Shown in pieces: positions 1 to 10,500 of a stretch of DNA of 64,000 bases. Position 1 is the stretch's first letter. Every line of letters starts with the position of its first letter. The stretch spans positions 9,024,475 through 9,088,474 of the forward strand of contig NC_052407.1 of the NCBI RefSeq assembly GCF_009389715.1. The letters run 5' to 3'. Source of the stretch: Phoenix dactylifera. Taxonomy: Eukaryota; Streptophyta; Magnoliopsida; Arecales; Arecaceae. The translations under genes were made by a program, and so were the position numbers. The notes beneath the pieces were generated by a model. The model ran no database searches, had not been told where the DNA came from, and saw nothing but the letters and a program-made list of their open reading frames with translations.

Positions 1-2040
1 TAATTCCATCCCACATGTACTTGAAAGATATTAGTATTCGGTTCATATGATCTATATCCAAGTGCTTATGCCAGGAGCCCATATGCTTTCACCTCATGCA
101 TGGATAATATATACTCATGATGATTTGATGTGACAATGTCTACTATATTGGAATGAGCCTGTTCATTATCCAAAGCATGATCAGGGTTGACTAGTTTTGG
201 GGTATTTAGACTCAGGAACAGGAAGTGGATATGATAAAAGGCATCGATACTGTATGATGCAGGTTATTATTCCTTCAAAAAAGAAAATACAGCCTAATGT
301 ATTTTTTTGAGTTAGAAATGCAGGCTATTTCAAGAAAAAGACTTCATTATAGTATAAATAAATCATATATTACTCTCATATACTTTGAAAAATCTAGTTG
401 TCTAATTAGATTGGGCTGGCAACTTCCCAGTTCTAACCCAATCCAATCCCAATTCCAACCTAATTAGACTCAAAAAATTACACTTATGGAGGTAGCATGA
501 AATAAGCTCAGACCCATAAGGATTGGAAGATGTTTCATTTGATTCTTTCGAATTAGCAAGCTTCATGCTGTTCCTTCTCCTCGAGCACATTACTTTGCTT
601 TGCCAAGCATCACTTTGATCGAAGTAAACGTCCTTCGAACAGCAAAATGATTTCTACGAATCCAAAATGGAATTTTTTGTTTTGGCATCCAAGATCATGG
701 CAGGCTCCAAACAGAGAAATTTGCTGTTCAGTATTTTACATGAGATAGAAGAACCCTTCTTCTCATTTGGTTCATTAAAAAAAAAAAAAATCCTCATCAG
801 AATTATTTTTTTTAAAAATAATTTTTAGAAATATGCTGTCTAAGCAAATAATTTTGGTATATTTAGTTGATCATGAAAAAATGACATATTTTAGAGTGAC
901 TTTTATTTGGTTAAGCAGCTATTTTTTTGAAAAAGTTGTATAAAATATCTAACATGCCCATAATAAAAAAAAAAATCTTATCCATAGATTTTGATGTTTA
1001 AAGATATTTTTTCTTAAAAAAGAATTCCAATAATTTTTTTTCTCATAAAACGTAAGAATGTTATTCCAATGAAAATACTACTTTTCTATTTTTTAAAACT
1101 CTAATTAAATAAAAAATATATTTTTTATTTTTTTATTGCCTATTTTTTTATTCTGTTTTAACGAACCAAACGAGTCATAGCTTTTCTGGCTAAAGTACCA
1201 TAATCTCTGTCCATCTGGCTAAGACTTAAAAAAAACTAAACACACACAAACACGCGTGGCTTTTTTGTTTCCCCTTTTTAACATGAACTCTTTAGAAAAG
1301 AGAGAGCATTTGGTTCCCTCCCCCCTATCCATCATCCGGTCTCCCTCCAGATTCCTCTATCGGGATTCCCTGCTTCCATCATCCAACCTTCTTAATGTGC
1401 TTTGTTTGTATTTGTTATGCGGAGAATCATTGTTGGAAATCTCCTTTCTTTTAGTAGTTTGTAATGTTGAGAGGAATTTTAGTCCCACATTACTTGTATA
1501 GAGTTTTTTAAATAACTTTATAAGCATTCATATCCTATACATGTTCAAGTAATTTTTTGGTAAAAATTTGTGGAGAGAAAGCCAATATTATATTAATCAA
1601 AGATTGGCAGTTTTTATCCGTTTTATACAAAATAACTGCACGAGCTATGTTGACATTGTTCCAATAGTTGTGTTGGTTCAGAGTTATAAATAGTCAATGT
1701 CCTTCACAGATGAAAAACAACTTATTCTACAAAACTTTTTATTCAGTTGTTTTGGGAAATTCGCTTAAGGACAGTGTTAATTCACGCTTCAAGACTGGTT
1801 TCAAATACTAGAGATCCTCCTGATTCAACAATCATTAGTTGTCTACACTCCTATGCTTGCATTTTTATAGTAAAAAGTCAATTAAACTGTATAAAGACGG
1901 AAAAAAAAAGTTATTGTTGAAATATCATAACTATAGATTAAATTTATCTACTACTAGAACTTGGTATGTACCATACATTTAAGAGTATGCATGTGAGGAA
2001 GTAACTTGCTCAAGAAGGAGAGTGAAATATTTAGGTTATG
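1..2040. other. AT-rich intergenic DNA, no gene seen
   Basis: No reading frame here resembles a known protein. The stretch is AT-rich with many poly-A and poly-T runs. Around 1438-1560 there is a segment whose wording resembles the terminal repeats of short non-autonomous LTR elements, with a 'GTCCCACATTACTTGTA' core, but no second copy or primer-binding site was found, so it is not called as an element. Confidence 0.6.
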
Positions 2041-2044
2041 GTGA

Positions 2045-2297
2045 GTGACAGTGTGATCGTTCAGGCTAGGCATGTATTTAGAGAGGTTAACAGGGTCACA
2101 GACTGGATGACATCTTATATGTCAGTCACTTCGGAATACTCTATGGGTCGGAGAGAGAGAGTTACCTAAAGTGCTTCGAGACTTGCTATTTTCTGATTTT
2201 ATTGGATGTATTCGTGCTTGAACGACAAGTCTCGTTCATGACGAGAAATGCAAGGATGTGGTCCATCTTTTTTTTTTTTTTTTTTTACCAAAAAAAA
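2045..2297 (+). mobile_element. LINE (L1-type) 3' end fragment with RNase H-like tail
   Basis: The + strand around 2062-2110 reads HVFREVNRVTDWMTS, which matches the end of the RNase H domain that follows reverse transcriptase in many plant L1-type retrotransposons (usual form H-FREAN-AADWLA). It is followed by a 3' segment that runs through a T-rich stretch into 'ACCAAAAAAAA', a typical tail for plant LINEs. No reverse transcriptase or endonuclease lies upstream, so this is a strongly 5'-truncated, inactive copy. Both the frame match and the tail are seen; the family assignment is from memory. Confidence 0.5.
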
Positions 2298-2299
2298 TA

Positions 2300-3252
2300 G
2301 TAAACTTGATTAAAGATGGTTGTACTTCAAGTCCTCGTCCAAAAGCGAAGATCCTTTATTATAATCAATTCATTTTTTTATAAGAAACCTTGGATACTCA
2401 CGAGAAGTGGAAGTAATACCTAGTGCTGTGAAAACCAGGATCATCCAAGTTTTCGTCGGCAATGCTCAATAAGGAGGGAGGAAATTTCCTAGCAATGCCG
2501 GTCTCTCTTGGTACACAACCATACAGTCCTTGTGTGCAAGTAAAAGAACCCCATCCACACCTAATTTGTAACGTTATGCCCCGCGAGCATGTTTTTCTAA
2601 ATTTTGATATGTCAGTTGCCGTGGTCAGGATCAGAATGAATTGAGATCTTGATTTGTTTAGATGGATATGGGAAGTAGAAAAGTGTGGAAAGGACCATGA
2701 TTTTCCAAGATCGGGGCCAATATTTTTTGGACAGGTATGAAATCTCGACCAAAGTGATAGATTCAAGATTAACAACTATATATTTAAATGTTGACTTTAA
2801 ACTTTATCAGTTAAAAAATATTTAACCAAGTAAAATAATGATTAAAAAAATCTACTAATATGAATATTATCAATGGGTATTTTGAATTTTATTAATTTAT
2901 GTCGTGATGCCAGCATGCTACCCTCTCTTTTTTTTTTTGTGCTAGAGCGGGTGACTCATACTTGACAAGTACGAATGCACCTAATATATAGAAAATAAAA
3001 TCTCTGGCAGTGCCTCAGGCAGCAAAACGCTACCTTTGCAAAACTAGAGGAATACTATTCTATTAGGCCCAAGCAGCATGGAGGCAGCATCTTGGAAACC
3101 ATAACTTTATATATTTCCCACTGATGCAGCTCTTGGTATTTATTCTCGCACCACTAGACTAAGATAGTGGAAACTTTTCTTTTATAAGATTTTTTTGCAT
3201 ATATACTTTTTAAAATACAAAATGGTATAAATACTTTTATAAAGTTATTATT

Positions 3253-3340
<88 letters not shown>

Positions 3341-4184
3341 CTATACCTATACCATCTAGCGTCAATAAAATTAAATAGTTTAAATTTAAAATAACTAAAA
3401 TACCCTTACAGGTAGACATAAGAAAAAATAAATTAATAATGGTATATATATAAATAACAATTACATGACAATATGAGGGTATTAATATAATTTTGCAGAT
3501 TTATGAGAGTATGTAATAAAAAAAAACCAGTAACAATATGATCAGCAGTAAAAACAATTCAGTTATTCTTAATTAAAAAAGATGAAAAAAAAGATTAATA
3601 TTATCATGTCGGATGATCTCATGTTAGTATCAATTTTTATAGAATAAATTATGTTGCCTTTATGAAATTCTCGCCTCAACAAACAAACAAAAACTCAACA
3701 TTTATAAATCACTAAAAGCATTTTACTGATCTAAATATCTATAATTAATTTCAATGCAATATACATTAATTTTTTAAAATAATGAAGAATATAAAGATAT
3801 TATAGACTCAATAATAATCAGTCTATCAAAATCAAATGGAGAATATTACCAAAAGGACCACTTAATATTCCTACTTGATCTAGTTAAGTTCTTAAACAAA
3901 ATAATAATAATAATGTGACTTGTCAATCCAATCGAATCATGAAAGACTTGGCAAGTCTCAACCAAGTTTTGATCATATTTTTATAAATTTTTTAAACATA
4001 TATTCTTCTAAATATGAGAAATTATATGAATACTCTCACAAACTTGCTATATATATACTCTTATAATTTTTCTTTTGCATGTCCATCCCTAAGGATACTT
4101 CGGTTATTTTAAGTTTAAGCCATTTATTTTTTAATAGCGTTAGATGATATAGGTATATATGCAATATCTACAAACACACACACA

Positions 4185-4185
<1 letters not shown>
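2300..4185. other. AT-rich intergenic DNA upstream of the NRAMP gene
   Basis: No coding sequence is supported. The stretch holds a very long (TA)n microsatellite (annotated separately) and numerous short A and T runs. A T-run at about 2930-2940 followed by 'GTGCTAGAGCGGGTGACTC' looks like the reverse complement of a retroposon tail, but I could not define its borders. Confidence 0.6.
3257..3337. repeat. (TA)n microsatellite, about 40 units
   Basis: About 80 bp of uninterrupted TA dinucleotides. A 60-residue reading frame through it is an artefact of the repeat. Confidence 0.98.

Positions 4186-4188
<3 letters not shown>

Positions 4189-4266
<78 letters not shown>
4189..4266. repeat. (TA)n microsatellite close to the NRAMP 5' end
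   Basis: A second long TA tract, about 39 units, preceded by a short (CA)n run at 4174-4186. It ends about 310 bp upstream of the NRAMP start codon, so it lies in or near the promoter and is likely polymorphic in length. Confidence 0.97.
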
Positions 4267-4271
<5 letters not shown>

Positions 4272-4575
4272 AGTATTTTGTAAGGAGATATATGTAAATA
4301 GTTAGTTGATAAGAATATTTATATAATTTCATATATAGAGAAGGATGTGCATGTAAATTTCTTTTTTATATATATATGTGTATACAAAGTGGGGGAAAAG
4401 AGAGGATGTTTCCAAGGGGATGGAGGCCTACTCCGCTGGTCCGACCAAAGCAGCAAATGCCCGCACGGCGGATTTAGACCTCCCCGTCCCCCCTCCCCCT
4501 TTCCCTCCCTCTCCCTCTCCCTCTCCCAGCACCAATAAAAAGCCCTCCTTTTCCCCTCTCCGCGTTCTCTCCCCC

Positions 4576-7500
4576 ATGGCCTCCTCCCACTCCGCCGACG
4601 AGGAGGAGAGCTCCCTCCTCCCTTCCCGCTCCACCGATCCCGATCCCCACGAAGAGGAGGAAGACGACGTTGAGGAGCGCGCCTACGACGCTCGCGAGAA
4701 GATTGTCGTCCGGATCTCCGGCTCCGGCGACGACGACGCCGGCGGCGTCCCGCCCTTCTCCTGGCGGAAGCTCTGGCTCTTCACCGGCCCCGGCTTCTTG
4801 ATGAGCATTGCCTTCCTGGACCCAGGGAATCTGGAAGGGGACCTCCAGGCCGGCGCCATTGCCGGGTACTCGCTGCTGTGGTTGCTGTTCTGGGCCACGG
4901 CCATGGGGCTTCTGATCCAGTTGCTGTCGACCAGGCTCGGGGTTGCGACGGGCAAGCACCTCGCGGAGCTTTGCCGGGAGGAGTATCCTGATTGGGCAAG
5001 GTTGGCGCTCTGGTTCATGGCGGAGGTGGCGATGATTGGGGCCGATATACAGGAGGTTATCGGGAGCGCTATTGCTATCAAGATTCTGAGCCACGGGGTG
5101 CTGCCGCTTTGGGCTGGGGTCGTTATCACCGCCATGGATTGGTGAGGATCTGGGTACCTTTCTCTCTCTTGGTTTAGATCTGTGCCGGTTCTTGTTGTTT
5201 TGGATGCCAAAATTCTAGCGTTCTTCGGAATTCTGGTTCTTTGAGTGAGACAGAAGCTAAGTTCATGTTTTATGTTCTTCTGCTTTAATTTAAGACTGGT
5301 TTTTTATCACGATTTTTTTTCTGTCTGTTTCTCCTTGTTAAAAAGATAGAGACTTTTCAAATTATGCTTCATTAGATGCCCTCAATGTGTGGGTGTTTTC
5401 TCTTTCCCTTGTAGGACTAAGAATCTAATAATCTATTATGTTTAATATAATTTGGCTTTGCTTCTTAAATGATGCATTACAGTTTAAGCTTAACTTTTTC
5501 TGAAGTTTTATATTTTATGTTCAATCCTATCAAGACCTGGACAGAAGCTTGGATCTATTTGATAAATTTCACTTTTATAGCTTCTTGCTTGGTGATTTGC
5601 AAATTTTACTACACAGCTAGAGTTTCGGCCATTAAAAATGCAAGACTTCTAAGCTAATGGTGATTAACTTTAACATGACTTCCTAAAAAATTTATGCAAG
5701 ACTTCTAAGCTAATGGTGATTTGCTTGGAAATATTTCTAAAAGAAAATTTATCGAAATTAACTTTAACATGACTTCCTAATTTTTTTTTTCCCCTTTGCA
5801 TGGTGATTTCTAACATCTTTAGTTATACACCTTTCTAAAATACTTTTTCCTATGTATGGTGATCTTTAGCATATTTGAAAAATTTTAACATATGTAGATT
5901 ATTTTTATTATTTTTAAAAAAATGTGGATATTTCAGACGCTTTTTCTATGATTTTCTTTCTAATTTTCCCGAACTTTAGAGAGGGTTTGAATTTTCTCTC
6001 TCCTTTCTATTTAATAGATATAGAGATAGGGCTTTACCCCATTGAGGAGCTAGGAAGTAGTAAGCAGGCACGTGCAATTGGCATTCAAGGGACAAAAAAG
6101 TAGAAAAAAATATTATGATACAACTATAAAATGTTATTTCTATGTTCAGTCCATTTGACTTTCCTAAATAGATAGCATTGTTTTGAATCTAGTTCTTAAA
6201 ATAAATATCATAGAAAGCACGGTTTGCCATCTTGGTATTAGACTCAATATTGGTACTATCCTGGTACAATATTGGTACCTCCAAAGTGGAAGCGGTTTGG
6301 CGTACCAAGACTCGGTACATCTCTCGTATCTCGGTTTGGTACTGTACGGTGGTATAGGGCGATATGCACCTGTTTGAAGAACTTGGATGGAAAATTTTTC
6401 TTATTCTGATGATGACTTCTGAATTTCTTTACATCACTACTTTCTTCAATTTTACAACCAGTCCATATTCACTCCATTTTTAGATCCCAGATATATTAGT
6501 GGCCCACTTTTAATTTGAAGGGTCAAAGTTTTTCTTAAATCTTTCTTTACATTCTAGAATTTTATATTTTCTTAAAAATTCTTTCCTAAATAGATCAGCA
6601 GCTTTTTGTACCTCATTTGAAATGCTTCCATAAATCAATTATTTCTGGAGTTTCCAAAATTTGACTAATTGAATATTGGATTTTGAATAATCTTCAAAAA
6701 TTTCTCGCCTGATCTGATTTCTCAAATCCTTCCTAATATCAGCTGCAAAGGGTCCATACGTAGGCATTTCATGTATTTTATGAATAGCGAGAAGGTATTT
6801 TATTGATCAAAAAATGATTAGTGGAATCTGAATGGAATATTCTGAGATCTTAAAACTCATATTTTTGATACAGTTGAGATAATTTCTCTTGCAAAATAGA
6901 ATATTCTATAGAATATTGGTCAGTTCAGTAACCATTTCCATTGTCTAAAGCCCTACTTCTCTTTCGTCGGAATTTAAAGTATGTTATAACATCATCAATG
7001 GAGATCTTATATTCACTATTTTATTGGCAGCTTTATTTTTCTGTTCCTTGAGAACTATGGTGTGAGGAAGCTAGAAGCTGTTTTTGCATTTCTCATTGCA
7101 ACGGTGGCCTTTTCCTTTGCTTGGATGTTTGGTGAAACCAAGCCCAGTGGGAAGGAGCTTCTGATTGGTAGATGCTTTAATTTGTCATACAGACTATGCT
7201 TCTTGGGTTGTTTCCTTTTTTGCTTCATCAAGCCCTTCAAGTTACAGTGGATCCCTTGTCCCTTTTCACAGGTGTATTGGTTCCAAAACTAAGCTCGAAT
7301 ACTATAAGGCAGGCTGTTGGGGTTGTGGGCTGTGTCATTATGCCCCACAATGTATTTCTGCATTCTGCTCTCGTACAGTCGAGAAAGATTGACCCTAACA
7401 AAGAAAACCGTGTTCGAGAAGCACTAAACTATTATTCCATAGAGTCTACTGTGGCCCTGATCATCTCCTTCGCAATAAATTTGTTTGTTACAACAGTTTT

Positions 7501-10500
7501 CGCTAAAGGATTTTATGGTACTAAAGAAGCTAACAGTATAGGTCTTGAGAATGCTGGGCAGTTTCTACAAGAGAAGTTTGGGGGAGGGCGATTTCCTATT
7601 CTTTACATCTGGGGAGTCGGGTTATTGGCAGCTGGGCAGAGCAGTACGATAACAGGCACCTATGCTGGACAATTTATCATGGGTGGATTTCTGAATCTTC
7701 GCTTGAAGAAATGGGTCAGGGCATTGATTACTAGAAGCTTTGCAATTGTGCCAACTATAATTGTTGCTTTATTTTTTGACACGTCTGATTCTGCATTGGA
7801 TATTTTAAATGAGTGGCTCAATGTGCTGCAATCTGTTCAGATCCCTTTTGCACTTATCCCACTTCTCACATTGGCATCAAGGGAGAAAGTTATGGGAATT
7901 TTTAGAATTGGCCCTACTATTCAAGTAAGTTATGAACATAATGCTTTTATTAAATTGTTACTTAAGTATGTGTTATTGCTACATATATTTTGCTTTTTGT
8001 CATGACTGTTTTTTGCTAGCTCCTTGCTTCTTATTTCTTGGCTAGCCAGTGGTTTATTGTTTTTCACTAAATTTTCTTGAGAGTTTTTCATCATTCCAGT
8101 ATACAGTTTTATCTCTTAAAAGATATGCGTCTGGTCTAAAAGTAAGGTAGTTTTGTCAGACAGTTTTTTTAAATTTTCATATTTTCTGGAAGTAGCAAAA
8201 TCATTCAGAAAACGAGTGATATACAGATGATCGAATCATGCTTATCTTAAACTCTTCCCTTTCATGCATTTTGGCTTTTGTTTTAATATTTAATCCATTG
8301 TTCTTTCACGTAAACTTGGATAAATATGCATGCAAATTGCACAGAACGTATTAATTAGCAAGAGTGTTAACTAAATTGAACCTTTTATGTTAGCTTTGTT
8401 CATCAAATTTCTTGTTTTAGAAGTACATCTATTTATCAGTATAAAACAATTAAAAGTAAATCTACGACTTGTATTGTGGAATTTCTTTCATGGATCTTAC
8501 ATTGCTTTAGCATATCTTTCAGCACTGCTTCCTGTTCTTTCACATGGATGCATCCATAGTTTTGGGCATTTTTGTATGGTGTGTCTTTTGTGCCACACCT
8601 TGAACGGAACCGACACATTATGTTATATAATTTAAATCCCCTGGATATAGCATAGATAGTACTTTATGGAAGTTGATCTGGTAACTTCCTTGAACTGAAA
8701 AGGATCTGTCTAGTATGGCATTAACATTTCTTGAAACATTAATAATGCTTGTCGAATTTTATCTTAACTGACAACACTGCGTTTATAACTATATGTTCTT
8801 ACACACATGCATTATACACACACACGTCTGTATGTATGTGTGTATGTATGTATAATCAGTTATTTCTTATCTGGACTCCCTACTTGACTGTAAACATATT
8901 GTATACACCATGCTAATTGATGTTCATCTTTCTCTTGCTGCATTCAGAGACTTGTAAAACTTTAACAAGAGTAACATGCATTTCTGTATCTAAAGCATTT
9001 GGTTTGATGTACAGCCATAACTTTGTTTTTGGAATATGATACACCTGAAATATGATCTAGATGAAGACATAAAGCATGCTAGTCTTATAGGTTAGTGTTG
9101 AAAGGACTCTGACCTAATGGAATGTTTTGTAAACCCCAAAAACTCTAAGTTAACAATGTTTACAGATATTTGCTCTAGATACAACTCTATCTAATGTGCA
9201 TTTTTGTTACAACACAGACAGGAACTAAGTTGTCATCTGAATGGACTGTTGCCGTTTATCAAATATGAATGCTTTTATTAACAATGCTTGACATTTCATG
9301 TGCCTTTGTGCACTATACTGTGCAGCTACATTAGCTGCACTAATAGTTATATATGCTCGTGCTCATTCCTTTTGGACTCAATTCTTACCTGGGGGCTTTT
9401 GATGGTACTGAACCTTGCAGTACCTCATAACTTCAAGCTATTTTGTCAGTAGGTGATTTAGGGAGGGTCTTATAGTTAAAGATCAAGATCTTGCCAAAAG
9501 TCGTATCTCCTAAACAATTATTACATCATGGAGGATGAGATATGGCATATTTCTTCTCACACTGCAAATTCTCCTTCTATTATTATGTTGCTCGTTAAAG
9601 TCAGAAAATGGTGGATTCTTGGATGTATTATGGTGTGAAGTAAAGAAAGAAAGAAATGGAAGCATCGTTGAGGATTCTTCCTCGTACTTCTCATGAGGAT
9701 TTAGGAACACTAGGTTATTTCCCTTGCAACTGGTTTGCAGTGGTGTGTTCTATCTTCCTCCTCTTCCTTCGCTCTTGCATGTTTTCTTGCAAAAAAGAAA
9801 CTGCCTCTTTATTTTACCTATTCAATTCTCATTACAAGGTAGAAGGAGCTATCCTCTCTTGTGTGTTCTGTCGTAAAAATTTCTGCTGCTTCTCAGAAGA
9901 GGAAAACACTGTAAACCTTCAGCAACATTATAACCGTGTTTTTATTTGTCATACTAGAATTCACCATTATTAGTTTGAAAATGAGTTATTTTAAGTGGCA
10001 TCCACTAATGGTGGGAAAATAAAGAAAAAGAGGAGTATTCTTGGCTATCTCAAAGAAAAAAGGGGTATACACCATCAGCAAAATTTTAATTGTTTCCTTG
10101 ATTTTCTTTAACTGAATTTCACTGCTAACTAGTTAAAGAACTGGTTGTTTCAATTGGTTTGCACTTTCAGCTAGGAAATGATGGTTAATAATTTCAAGGT
10201 GTCAAGCACTGACTCTTATTTAGCCCGCAGAGAGAGAGAGAGAGAGATGTGCTGAAATGAGCCTTTGACTAACTGATATTTCTTGAAAAAATCACATCAT
10301 AATATGACAAACTATCACATACTCTTGGTTCAGCTGAAGTCCACATATAAATAGTTAGAGTACGTATCATTTCAATTCTTTGCATTAGGAAGAAAGAAAA
10401 TGATGGTATATGATTCTAAAAAAAAATTATTTTTATTTGTGTTATTCTTAATTTTATCTGAAAGTTCATTTCAAAATTTACTTTCAAAGAAAGTGTCTGG

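Noticed and set aside
3237..3419. Minus-strand 60-codon frame of repeated Ile-Tyr
   Set aside because: It is the (TA)n microsatellite read as protein.
4378..4575. N-terminal extension of the NRAMP frame from 4378
   Set aside because: The first codon is GTG, not ATG, and the extra residues are proline-rich leader-like sequence without family support.
4428..5210. Long minus-strand and alternate-frame ORFs over NRAMP exon 1
   Set aside because: High GC removes stop codons in all frames; none has a recognisable domain and the plus-strand frame is clearly the transporter.
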